From: an uncultured bacterium | Lineage (GTDB): Bacteria > Acidobacteriota > Aminicenantia > Aminicenantales > Saccharicenantaceae | NCBI GenBank assembly: GCA_937920515.1 | Contig: CALEUG010000034.1 | Location: forward strand, 1 to 60,326 | Length of the DNA stretch: 60,326 nt | Direction of reading: 5' to 3' | Part shown: positions 1 through 7,522 of the stretch, piece by piece | Layout of the letters: each line of letters begins with the position of its first letter | Position numbering within the stretch: the first letter of the stretch is position 1 | Made by a program: the position numbers and the translations under genes | Notes under the pieces: generated by a model | The model's input: the letters and a program-made list of their open reading frames with translations, nothing else | Told to the model about the DNA's origin: nothing | Databases searched by the model: none

Positions 1-39
1 GTCTTCTCTGGTTTTTACCGGCGTCAGAATGGCTGGCAT
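1..39 (-). CDS. ruvB: RuvB Holliday junction helicase, N-terminal start only (partial)
   Basis: Only the first 13 codons lie in the window, reading MPAILTPVKTRED, and the frame stays open to the edge. The ATG sits 32 bases past the ruvA stop and has an AGGA ribosome-binding site five bases upstream. The peptide resembles the variable N-terminus of RuvB (a short 'LTP' segment before the AAA+ domain), and ruvC-ruvA-ruvB is a common gene order. The identification rests mainly on position; 13 residues alone do not prove it. RuvB would be the ATP-driven motor that RuvA loads on Holliday junctions. Confidence 0.6.
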   Translation of the reverse strand, partial: MPAILTPVKTRED

Positions 40-71
40 CTGGTTCCTGATTTCCTTTCCATCCTATTTAA

Positions 72-659
72 TCATATTCTGGACATTCTTTTTAAGCATT
101 CCCTCAGCAGCAGGTCAAACCCGGCCTGATTCCCCAGAGAGCTGATGGTCAGGTCCACCACCTGCTCGGACTCTTTGCGCCTGAAACCGAGGTTAACCAG
201 GGCCGAGACCAGGTCTTCTCTTTCTTTTGATTCTTTCCGGGAGAGGACTTTCTCTTTTTTTTCGATCTTGTCGGCCAGTTCCATTATAACCCGCAGGGCG
301 GTCTTCTTGCCTATGCCGGGTATCAGGGACAGCCTGGTGACGTTGGTCTCGCGTACGGCTTCCTCCAGCTCTTTTGGCTCTATTCCTGACAGGATGTTGA
401 TGGCCATTTTGGGACCGATTCCGGAAATGGTGATGAGCTTTAAGAAAATGCCTTTTTCCTCCGGCGTCAAAAAGCCGAAAAGCTGCAGAGAATCATCGGT
501 CAGGTGGGTATGGACCTGGAGTTCAACTTCCGAGCCGGTTTCCCCCAGCTTGAAATATGTGGATAGCGGAATTAGCAGGGAATAACCAACACCACCTGTG
601 ACCACCACCACTTCACCCGGTCTTTTCTGGAAAATGTGACCTTTTAAGTAAGCGATCAT
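72..659 (-). CDS. ruvA: Holliday junction branch migration protein RuvA
   Basis: A 195-residue protein of normal family length. It starts with the typical MIAYLKG OB-fold strand. It carries two helix-hairpin-helix motifs, 'ISGIGPKMA' and 'IPGIGKKTA', that grip junction DNA, followed by a charged linker and the C-terminal domain that contacts RuvB. RuvA tetramers bind the four-way junction in recombination repair and place RuvB for branch migration. The ATG overlaps the ruvC stop by four bases, so translation is probably coupled. The operon appears to run yebC, ruvC, ruvA, ruvB from the promoter at 1970-1998. Confidence 0.97.
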   Translation of the reverse strand: MIAYLKGHIFQKRPGEVVVVTGGVGYSLLIPLSTYFKLGETGSEVELQVHTHLTDDSLQLFGFLTPEEKGIFLKLITISGIGPKMAINILSGIEPKELEEAVRETNVTRLSLIPGIGKKTALRVIMELADKIEKKEKVLSRKESKEREDLVSALVNLGFRRKESEQVVDLTISSLGNQAGFDLLLRECLKRMSRI

Positions 660-1168
660 GTTTTCTCTTTCCTGTGATTTTCTTCCAGCCTGAGCTCCAG
701 CCGGCGGTTGTTCAGGTGGCAGATGGCCGCGGCCAGGGCGTCGGAGGCATCGAGTGGCATGCGCTCGTCCTCCAGGTCAAGCAAAATCTTGACCATCCGC
801 TGGACCTGGTCTTTCTCGGCCTGCCCGTAGCCGGTGACTGCCTTTTTAATTTCCAGGGCCGAATATTCAAAGAGGGGGCAATTCCTGGAAGCCAGGGCCA
901 CCAGGACTGCCCCCCGCACCTGTCCCAGGGAAATGGCCGTCCTGACGTTGCGGGCATAGAAAGGGTTTTCGATGGCCACCTCATCCGGAGAGAACCGCCC
1001 GATGATCTTTTCCAGTTCGGTCCGGATTTCGTTGAGACGGTGGTGAAACTCGGCCCGGCTTTCGGGCTTGATGGTTCCATAGACTATGGCCTGGAGTTTT
1101 TCCCCGTCATTTTCGACGATACCGAAACCGGTCGACTGGAGGCTGGGGTCCAAACCAAGCACCCTCAT
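656..1168 (-). CDS. ruvC: Crossover junction endodeoxyribonuclease RuvC
   Basis: A 170-residue RNase H-fold resolvase. The four acidic catalytic residues are visible: D7 in 'LGLDPS', E67 in 'AIENPF', and D140 and D143 in 'LDASDA'. RuvC dimers nick Holliday junctions symmetrically once RuvAB has migrated them. The C-terminal tail after about residue 155 is short and basic, as usual. It lies 16 bases after yebC and overlaps ruvA by four bases, so it belongs to the same transcript. Confidence 0.97.
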   Translation of the reverse strand: MRVLGLDPSLQSTGFGIVENDGEKLQAIVYGTIKPESRAEFHHRLNEIRTELEKIIGRFSPDEVAIENPFYARNVRTAISLGQVRGAVLVALASRNCPLFEYSALEIKKAVTGYGQAEKDQVQRMVKILLDLEDERMPLDASDALAAAICHLNNRRLELRLEENHRKEKT

Positions 1169-1184
1169 TTAGCAGGCCATTCCA

Positions 1185-1940
1185 TTAGCTGGCGGCAGAA
1201 TACCTGGCGATTTCTTCTTCGTCGATGTCAAAATTGGCTGAAACCGACTGAACGTCGTCGTGGTCTTCCAGTTCTTCAATCAGCTTCAGACACTGTTCGG
1301 CCTGTTTGCCCTCCAGCTTGACGTAATTCTGGGGCAGGTAACCGACGTTGGAGGTCGAGATTTCTATGTTGTTCTGTTTCAGGGCTTCCAGGACGGCTTC
1401 GTAATTTTCCGGGGTGGTGATTATTTCAAAGTTGCTGCCGTCGTCGCGGACGTCTTCGGCCCCGGCATTCAGGGCAATTTCCAGGAGTTTTTCTTCGTCG
1501 ACTCTGGATTTTTCAACATCAATGTAACCCTGCCGCTTGAACATCCAGGCCACGCAACCCGACTCACCCATGCGGCCACCGAACTTGGAGAAGATATGCC
1601 TGAGCTCGGCCACGGTGCGGTTTTTATTGTCGGTCAGGGCGGTCAGGTAGATGGCCACTCCACCCGGACCGTAGCCTTCGTAGACAACTTCTTCGTAGGA
1701 GGCACCTTCCAGCTGGCCGGTGCCCTTCATGATGGCTCTCTTGATATTATCGGAAGGCATGTTCACGGCTTTGGCGTCAGCGATGGCTTTCCGCAGGCGG
1801 GGGTTTTTTTCCGGGTCGCCGCCGCCAGCCCTGGCCGCCACGCTGATTTCCCTTATCAGCTTGGTGAATATCTTGCCTCTCTTGGCGTCTACGGCAGCTT
1901 TCTTATGTTTGATAGAATGCCATTTTGAATGTCCAGACAT
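1185..1940 (-). CDS. yebC: YebC/PmpR family regulatory or translation factor
   Basis: The 251-residue protein starts at [14 protein letters not shown], the nearly invariant YebC N-terminus. An in-frame upstream ATG at 1994 exists, but 1940 has an AAGGAG site and follows the promoter at 1970-1998, so I use 1940. Family members are described as DNA-binding regulators, and some as translation factors easing ribosome stalling. yebC next to ruvC is a widespread arrangement. Length and composition are ordinary. Confidence 0.95.
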   Translation of the reverse strand: MSGHSKWHSIKHKKAAVDAKRGKIFTKLIREISVAARAGGGDPEKNPRLRKAIADAKAVNMPSDNIKRAIMKGTGQLEGASYEEVVYEGYGPGGVAIYLTALTDNKNRTVAELRHIFSKFGGRMGESGCVAWMFKRQGYIDVEKSRVDEEKLLEIALNAGAEDVRDDGSNFEIITTPENYEAVLEALKQNNIEISTSNVGYLPQNYVKLEGKQAEQCLKLIEELEDHDDVQSVSANFDIDEEEIARYSAAS

Positions 1941-1969
1941 GGCTTGCTCCTTACCTTGAGTGCAAAAAA

Positions 1970-1998
1970 ATTTTAGCATATTTAATTCCATCAAGCAA
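1970..1998 (-). promoter_or_regulatory. Sigma-70 promoter of yebC-ruvCAB
   Basis: On the minus strand TTGCTT (1993-1998) is separated by exactly 17 bp from TAAAAT (1970-1975), which is preceded by TGC, making an extended -10. The predicted start near 1963 gives a leader of about 22 bases before the yebC ATG. Confidence 0.7.
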
Positions 1999-2103
1999 AC
2001 TTGCCGGGCGGGACAAAATTGCCAGTGGCCCTGCCTGTTCTCAGGGAAAAGTGCTCATGGCCCGGACCGCTCAAACAACGGGCAGAGATGATTTTAATTG
2101 CTA

Positions 2104-2132
2104 TTGCTTTGTGCCCTGCCAATTCATATAAT
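2104..2132 (+). promoter_or_regulatory. Sigma-70 promoter of the GGDEF gene
   Basis: TTGCTT at 2104-2109, a 17-bp spacer, then a perfect TATAAT at 2127-2132. Predicted start is near 2139, 28 bases before the chosen ATG at 2167. This excludes the earlier in-frame start at 2098. Confidence 0.75.
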
Positions 2133-2166
2133 CTTATGGACTTGTAAAAGCAGGATAACGCCAGAG

Positions 2167-3306
2167 ATGTCTAACTCGACTCTGAATCCGCTGACCCTGA
2201 CCTTCAGCAACCCCCAGCTGGAGAAGAAATTCCTGGAGAGCTACCACCAGCGGGCGGTGGTTCGTTTTCGCTGGGCCCTGGCCCTGGCCATCTTTCTTTA
2301 TTCGGTATTCGCCGTTCTGGATTCAGTCAGCGTCGGACCCCTCTGGCCCCGGATCTGGTTTATCAGGTTTGCCATAGTTAACCCGGTTCTGATTGCCTGC
2401 TTCCTGCTGTCCTTCAAAAAAAATTTTTTTATCCGCTGGTACCAGGAGATTGCTTCTCTGGGAGTTCTGGCCGGGGGAGGAGGAATCCTGGCCATGCTGG
2501 CCCTGATTCCGGACCCTTCACTCTATCTTTATTCCCAGGGGTTAATGCTGGTCCTGATTTACAATTATACCTTCCTGGGCCTGCGTTTTGTCCGGGCCTC
2601 GTTGAATTGTCTGCTGATCATCATCGGCTTTGAAATAGTCAGCCTGGGGGTCAACCCTTTGCCCCGGCACGTTTTCATCAACAATAATTTTTTCCTGATT
2701 TCGGCCAATCTGATTGGCATGGCCGTGGCCTACTACCTGGAAAAGTTGAACCGGGATAATTTCCTTCACGGAATTTCTCTGAGAAAAATGGCCGAGGTGG
2801 ACAGCCTGACCGGGCTTCTGAACCGGGGCTTTTTCATGGACGAGGTCAAACGTTTCCTGGCCAGGGCAGAGCAGAATGGCGAGCTTTCGGCTTTCTGCAT
2901 CCTGGACCTGGACCGCTTCAAGGAAATCAACGACAGCCTCGGCCACCTGGTAGGGGATGAAATACTGATGAATCTGGGGCAGGTCGTAAAAAGAAAAATG
3001 AGAGCTTCCGACCTCATCGGACGCCTGGGGGGAGACGAGTTCGGTTTTTTCTTTCCCGGAGTTAAAAACGAGCTGGACATCCTGAACATTTTCATTAAGT
3101 TGAAAACCGGGTTCCAGACGATAAGCCAGGGGATAGACTGGCCGGTCACCTTTTCCGTCGGTTGCATCCTCTTCGGTTCCGGGCTGCGGGACCTCTTTCA
3201 GTGTTATGCCCGGGCCGACCGGGCTCTTCTGAAAGCCAAGCAGAACCGTGATTTTCTGGTCATGGTTGATCCTGAAGAAAAAATAATCATGGAAAGAAAA
3301 CTCTGA
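2167..3306 (+). CDS. Membrane-bound GGDEF diguanylate cyclase
   Basis: A 379-residue protein. Residues about 30-195 hold roughly six hydrophobic segments without a recognised sensor domain. A C-terminal GGDEF domain (about 220-370) follows with an intact GGDEF signature at 288-292. A RASD inhibitory I-site lies at 279-282, five residues upstream, so feedback inhibition by c-di-GMP is expected. It should make c-di-GMP from two GTP at the inner membrane in response to an unknown signal. No EAL domain or c-di-GMP effector is visible nearby. The start at 2167 is chosen because the promoter overlaps the upstream alternative. Confidence 0.9.
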   Translation: MSNSTLNPLTLTFSNPQLEKKFLESYHQRAVVRFRWALALAIFLYSVFAVLDSVSVGPLWPRIWFIRFAIVNPVLIACFLLSFKKNFFIRWYQEIASLGVLAGGGGILAMLALIPDPSLYLYSQGLMLVLIYNYTFLGLRFVRASLNCLLIIIGFEIVSLGVNPLPRHVFINNNFFLISANLIGMAVAYYLEKLNRDNFLHGISLRKMAEVDSLTGLLNRGFFMDEVKRFLARAEQNGELSAFCILDLDRFKEINDSLGHLVGDEILMNLGQVVKRKMRASDLIGRLGGDEFGFFFPGVKNELDILNIFIKLKTGFQTISQGIDWPVTFSVGCILFGSGLRDLFQCYARADRALLKAKQNRDFLVMVDPEEKIIMERKL

Positions 3307-3330
3307 AGAAAAATCGAAAGAGATAAAACC

Positions 3331-3359
3331 CTTGAGCTCAAGCCTGTCAAAATCAGGCT
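3331..3359. repeat. Two abutting palindromes between the GGDEF gene and folD
   Basis: A perfect 12-bp palindrome CTTGAGCTCAAG (3331-3342) overlaps by two bases a hairpin AGCCTG/CAGGCT (3341-3346 with 3354-3359, loop of 7). No T-run follows, so it is not a standard terminator. Confidence 0.4.
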
Positions 3360-3455
3360 AAAGACTTGATATTCCATTCTTTGTTCATACTGATAATTGT
3401 TGGGCCGGGAAGAAAATCGGCCGGGTTATGCTCTCAGATAAGGCGCAGATTCTTG

Positions 3456-3484
3456 TTGACTGAAAAGATAAAGTCGGATAATTT
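3456..3484 (+). promoter_or_regulatory. folD: Probable folD promoter
   Basis: TTGACT at 3456-3461, followed after 15-17 bp by an overlapping GATAAT/TAATTT box (3477-3484). The predicted start is near 3490, 25 bases before the folD ATG. Confidence 0.55.
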
Positions 3485-3514
3485 ATTTAGGCAATCTTAC
3501 CAAGGGAGGAGAAT

Positions 3515-4396
3515 ATGCCGGCTAAAATCATATCCGGTAAGGAAGTGGCCGCTTCGATCAGGGAGGAATTGAAAGCCAGGACTGCCGTTCTCAAGCAGAA
3601 GGGCGTGATTCCCGGTCTGGGGGTCATCCTGGTGGGCGAGGACCCGGCCTCAGTTTCCTATGTCTCAGCCAAAGCCAAGGGGGCCGAGGAAGTTGGAATC
3701 TTTGAAGAGACCGTGCACCTGCCTGCGGATTCTTCAGAAGAAGAAATTCTCAGGACAATCGACCGGCTGAACCGCGACTCCAGGTTTCACGGGGTTCTGG
3801 TGCAACTGCCGCTGCCCAAGTGGGTCAACCCGGATAAAGTCATAAATTATATCTCGCCCGAAAAGGACGTTGACGGATTTCATCCCGTAAACGTCGGCAA
3901 GCTGTTACGTGGCGAGCCCTGCCCGCTGCCCTGCACCCCGTACGGAGTCCAGCAGATGCTGGTTCGCAGCGGCTACAGCCCGGAAGGCAAGCACGTGGTG
4001 GTCTGCGGCCGCAGCAACATCGTCGGCAAGCCCCTGGTAGCCATGCTGATACAGAAAAAACCCGGGGCCAACGCCACCGTCACCGTCTGTCATACCGGCA
4101 CTCCCGACCTGAAAAGATTCACCCTGCAGGCTGATATCCTGGTGGCGGCCATGGGAGCTCCCCGGGCTATCAGCGCTGATATGGTCAGGGAAGGTTGCGT
4201 GGTCATCGACGTCGGCGTCAACCGTGTTCCCGACCCCGGCTCGCCTAAGGGTTTCAGGCTGGTTGGAGACTGCGATTTTGAAGCCATCAGGGAAAAAGCC
4301 GAGGCCATCACTCCGGTCCCGGGTGGTGTCGGCCCGATGACCGTGACCATGCTGCTTATGAATACCATCGAGGCAGCCGAGAGAACCCTGCACTGA
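3515..4396 (+). CDS. folD: Bifunctional methylenetetrahydrofolate dehydrogenase/cyclohydrolase FolD
   Basis: A 293-residue full-length FolD that interconverts 5,10-methylene-THF, 5,10-methenyl-THF and 10-formyl-THF in the cytosol. The catalytic pair Y49 and K53 ('YVSAK') is present, as are the folate-site 'DVDGFHP' motif, the 'GRSNIVGKP' nucleotide-binding loop and the C-terminal 'PGGVGPMT' signature. The ATG follows a strong AGGGAGGAG site by four bases. It stands alone, with its own promoter and a convergent gene downstream. Confidence 0.97.
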   Translation: MPAKIISGKEVAASIREELKARTAVLKQKGVIPGLGVILVGEDPASVSYVSAKAKGAEEVGIFEETVHLPADSSEEEILRTIDRLNRDSRFHGVLVQLPLPKWVNPDKVINYISPEKDVDGFHPVNVGKLLRGEPCPLPCTPYGVQQMLVRSGYSPEGKHVVVCGRSNIVGKPLVAMLIQKKPGANATVTVCHTGTPDLKRFTLQADILVAAMGAPRAISADMVREGCVVIDVGVNRVPDPGSPKGFRLVGDCDFEAIREKAEAITPVPGGVGPMTVTMLLMNTIEAAERTLH

Positions 4397-4706
4397 CCGG
4401 GGGCAGGACATGATCAATTAATTTTTTTTAATTATCAGGTTCCTGCTCCTTACTTGATTTGATGCCTCCTGGCTTTCCCGGGGGCAGGGGAAAATTTAGA
4501 AGAATAATTAATTTTCGTTTATGGACTGGACCTGAATCTTTACCGGTGCCGGGAGCAAGGAGAGCTTCTCAGGCCTTAATGAAAATTGATACCGTCAGGA
4601 GATGTTTATTTTAGCTTTAACCATGGTGGGGGATGGGCGGGGTTATGTGCCTTTTTCTGTCCGAAATTTAGTTTTGGGACGGTTCTTATGCGCCTGAGAC
4701 TGTATC
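4397..4706. other. Convergent intergenic region after folD
   Basis: 310 bases with no convincing gene. At 4404-4445 an imperfect AT-rich hairpin can form: CAGGA/TCCTG, GAT/ATC and AATTAA/TTAATT around a U6 loop. It may serve as a weak bidirectional transcription stop between convergent folD and ccsA. The rest shows no recognisable signal. Confidence 0.35.
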
Positions 4707-5519
4707 TCAACCGTAGCTGTGGAGTCCGCTGAGAAGATAGTTGACCCCAAAGAAGGTAAACAGGGCGGCCAGAAAACCCAGGACCGCAATCAGGGCAGAT
4801 TTCTTGCCCTTCCAGCCATAGACCAGCCGGGTATGAAGATAAAGGGCGTAGAACAACCAGGTAATCAGCGACCAGACTTCCTTCGGGTCCCAGCCCCAGT
4901 AACGTCCCCAGGCCTTGCTGGCCCATATCATACCGAACACCAGTGCACCCATTGTAAACAGGGGAAAGCCGATGGCCACGGCCCGGTAGGCAACCTGGTC
5001 CAGCTTCTGCCTTCTGGCTTCGTGGTCCGGCTGGCTGAATTTCTTTTCAGGGGTCAGAATATAGAGAAGGCTGGCCACGAAGGCTACCGCCAAAAAGGCT
5101 TCTCCCAGCAGGGTGACCGAGACGTGCAGCCACAGCCAGTAACTTTGAAGGGCGGGGACAAGTGGCGTGATGTCCCTGGGCAGGGCTGGCGACGAAGTTA
5201 GGGCCATCAGGGCCACTACCACCAGCCAGAGGTACGGGCCGGTCTTTTCCAGGCGGAATTTTCGCTCAAATATTATGACCGCCAGCACACAGCTCCAGGC
5301 CAGGAAACTGACCGATTCGTACATGGTGGTGAAAGGAGCCCGGCCGCTCTGGACCGTGCGCATGGTCAGAGAAAGGCTGTGCAGGACAAATCCGCCCAGA
5401 CCCAGGTAATAAGAAATCTTGCGCATCCGGGCGACAGGTCTGAGCAGAGAAATAAAGCCGGTCACCATGGCCAGAAGATAGATGATGAAAGCCAGAAGAA
5501 GGAGCGAAAATTCATTCAT
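4707..5519 (-). CDS. ccsA: Cytochrome c biogenesis protein CcsA/ResC (System II)
   Basis: A 270-residue polytopic membrane protein. The heme-handling tryptophan-rich motif is at 208-221 (WGWDPKEVWSLITW). Conserved histidines H132, H229 and H267 sit at the ends of membrane segments and fit the axial heme ligands of the family. With ResB it exports heme and attaches it to apocytochrome c outside the inner membrane. The start codon lies 12 bases after the resB stop. It ends the rrf2-resB-ccsA run. Confidence 0.93.
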   Translation of the reverse strand: MNEFSLLLLAFIIYLLAMVTGFISLLRPVARMRKISYYLGLGGFVLHSLSLTMRTVQSGRAPFTTMYESVSFLAWSCVLAVIIFERKFRLEKTGPYLWLVVVALMALTSSPALPRDITPLVPALQSYWLWLHVSVTLLGEAFLAVAFVASLLYILTPEKKFSQPDHEARRQKLDQVAYRAVAIGFPLFTMGALVFGMIWASKAWGRYWGWDPKEVWSLITWLFYALYLHTRLVYGWKGKKSALIAVLGFLAALFTFFGVNYLLSGLHSYG

Positions 5520-5531
5520 TGACCTTGTCCT

Positions 5532-6869
5532 TTAAGTATTTTTGCTTTTTAAGCCCAGGATGTTGTAAACCTCCCGCCGGAAAGCTTCTCCCTGTTTTCT
5601 GGCATATACCAGAAGCCAGGGCGGATTTCCGGCTCGATGCCCGAGCCGCACTTCTTTGTAGGGCAGGTAAAAAGAAGCCAGCAGGCCCAGCAGGAGCAGT
5701 CCCGACCCGACCCAGACCAGGTTGGCCCCCGGGTCGGAAGAAGCTTCCAGCACCGAAAAGGTCGGAGCCGTAAAACTCTTAAGATTGACCTTAAGACCGG
5801 ACTGGCTGGTTCGCTGAAAGCGATTGTTCTCAGGCTGGCGGTAGAAGACCCAGCCCAGAAAAACCTGGTGGTTGCCCTGGACGATTTCCACTAGGGCGGC
5901 CGGGTTAACCGCCTCGGCCGAGCGGCTGTAGGCCTGGCCGCTGGAGTCGAGCTGGAAGTCGGGAATAAATGACAGGGTCCTTATTCTGGTGCCCTCTTCC
6001 AGGCTGATTGTTTCTCCGGTCTTAAGGCTGGAAGTTCGAACCTGACCTTCAGGTAATCTTATCTCCAGTTCCAGGACGGCACTGTCCCAGTCCTGGCCGT
6101 AACTCATCTGGAAGAAATTCAGACGGTCGTATTTAAGCGGGTGGTTGACCTCTATGGTTTTTTGCAGCCTGACCTGGCCATTTTCCAGGACAGAAACCAG
6201 GCTCTTCCAGTCTTTGACCGAGCCATCGGGGTAATACTCCGTGGTGAAACTGTCCAGGCGCAGGGAAAAGTTTTTGCCGGGGATTTTTTCTGCTTGCCCC
6301 TCCATCAGGGCGATGGAAATCCTCTGGCTGAAAATGGCCGAGATCAATCCCCCGGCGATAATGATGATCAACCCCAGGTGGACAAGTTCCGGGCCAAAAA
6401 GACCGGGCAGGCCCTTTCTGGCCAGGAATATTTTTTCGTCATCTGTCCGGACCAGCCTGACCCGGTAACGAAGCTTCTTAAAGATGGTCACCAGCTGAAG
6501 CCGGTCTTCTTCCAGCCATCTCTCCAGTCTGTTTCGGTCGCGGGGCTCGAGCAGATTCGAGCCGGTATCCGGAATTGTTTTATCGCGGTTCCGCAGCCTC
6601 CTGAATTTTGCCGGAAATTGCTGTAAAGAACAAAATATCAGGTTGAGCATAAACAGGAAAACCGGGCTGAGAAAAAGGGGAGAACGATAGAGATGGTCAA
6701 GGTTTAGGAAAAGAATCAGGGCGGAAAGTCCCGGAAGATGCTTCCTGTAGAAATCCGGCGACTGCTCCTGGGGAATAAGGGTACCGATTATGGCCAGGAT
6801 GATTATCAGGATGAGCAGGGCAATGGCCAGCCTGACCGAGGCCAGAAACTTCCAGGCTCCTGAGGGCAT
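5532..6869 (-). CDS. resB: Cytochrome c biogenesis protein ResB (System II)
   Basis: A 445-residue protein with the ResB plan: two N-terminal membrane segments with 'IIGTLIPQEQSPDFY' between them, a third near residues 165-185, a long extracytoplasmic domain (about 190-375), and a fourth segment near 385-405 with a basic tail. ResB and CcsA form the heme transfer complex. It starts 16 bases after the rrf2 stop, in the same direction. A separate thiol-reducing protein normally required by System II is not in this window. Confidence 0.9.
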   Translation of the reverse strand: MPSGAWKFLASVRLAIALLILIIILAIIGTLIPQEQSPDFYRKHLPGLSALILFLNLDHLYRSPLFLSPVFLFMLNLIFCSLQQFPAKFRRLRNRDKTIPDTGSNLLEPRDRNRLERWLEEDRLQLVTIFKKLRYRVRLVRTDDEKIFLARKGLPGLFGPELVHLGLIIIIAGGLISAIFSQRISIALMEGQAEKIPGKNFSLRLDSFTTEYYPDGSVKDWKSLVSVLENGQVRLQKTIEVNHPLKYDRLNFFQMSYGQDWDSAVLELEIRLPEGQVRTSSLKTGETISLEEGTRIRTLSFIPDFQLDSSGQAYSRSAEAVNPAALVEIVQGNHQVFLGWVFYRQPENNRFQRTSQSGLKVNLKSFTAPTFSVLEASSDPGANLVWVGSGLLLLGLLASFYLPYKEVRLGHRAGNPPWLLVYARKQGEAFRREVYNILGLKSKNT

Positions 6870-6885
6870 TGCGGCTCCGGAACTT

Positions 6886-7338
6886 TCAGCCTTTCTGGCT
6901 TCTCGGCCTGCGGCGGCTCTTTCTCTCGGCTATCCTGACCATGTCCTGCAGGCTGACCGAGTCGAAATAGGCTTTCATAACCGAGGTTCCTTCTTTCCAG
7001 ATTTCGTGGGCGGCGCAGAAAGAAGAGCGGGGGCAGATATTCTTATCTTCCACACATTCCACCAGGCAGCAGTTGCCTTCAACCGCCTGCAGCACCTCGC
7101 TCAACCTGATGGCGGCCGGGGGCCTGGAAAGAGTGTAACCGCCTCCGGCTCCTCTCTGGCTCTTCACCAGCCGGTGGTCGCGCAATGGAATGATGATCTG
7201 CTCCAGGTAACGTATGGAAATATCCTCTTCCTCGGCCACTTCTTTCAGGGAACGGGCCGGGGAGCTTTCCTGGTAGTGCAGGGCCAGGTTGAGCATCAAC
7301 CTGGTGCCGTAGCGCCCTTTGGTCGAAATCCTGAACAT
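6886..7338 (-). CDS. Rrf2-family Fe-S transcriptional regulator
   Basis: A 150-residue Rrf2/IscR-like protein. The winged helix covers residues 1-80 with the typical 'RYGTRLML' and 'SQRGAGGGY' segments. The cluster-binding cysteines C95, C102 and C108 are spaced C-x6-C-x5-C, close to the IscR pattern, and C90 and C91 are extra. This suggests a redox- or iron-responsive [Fe-S] regulator. It leads the cytochrome c maturation genes and faces iorA across a divergent promoter region with a palindrome over its own -10 box. The ATG has a GGAGG site. Confidence 0.92.
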   Translation of the reverse strand: MFRISTKGRYGTRLMLNLALHYQESSPARSLKEVAEEEDISIRYLEQIIIPLRDHRLVKSQRGAGGGYTLSRPPAAIRLSEVLQAVEGNCCLVECVEDKNICPRSSFCAAHEIWKEGTSVMKAYFDSVSLQDMVRIAERKSRRRPRSQKG

Positions 7339-7404
7339 CTCAGCCTCCTTCCCGTCCGGTGTCCCGGCCCGGGATTCTATTCAGCCATAATCTAATTTAA
7401 CATA

Positions 7405-7433
7405 ATTCTATCGGAATAGTAGAGATGGAGCAA
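7405..7433 (-). promoter_or_regulatory. rrf2-resB-ccsA promoter with overlapping palindrome
   Basis: On the minus strand TTGCTC (7428-7433), 17 bp, TAGAAT (7405-7410). The 12-bp inverted repeat CTATTCCGATAG (7408-7419, 4-bp arms) covers part of the -10 and spacer, a good place for an autoregulatory operator. Operator function is inferred. Confidence 0.6.
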
Positions 7434-7444
7434 ATCTTATTTTC

Positions 7445-7474
7445 TTGACAGCTTTTAAGATTAAATTGTATGCT
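7445..7474 (+). promoter_or_regulatory. iorAB promoter
   Basis: A consensus TTGACA at 7445-7450, 18 bp, then TATGCT at 7469-7474. Predicted start is near 7481, leaving a leader of about 42 bases with AAGGA eight bases before the iorA ATG. Confidence 0.65.
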
Positions 7475-7522
7475 AAGGACTAATCTGTCGGTTTCCGTAA
7501 AATAATTTAAAGGATTTATGCC

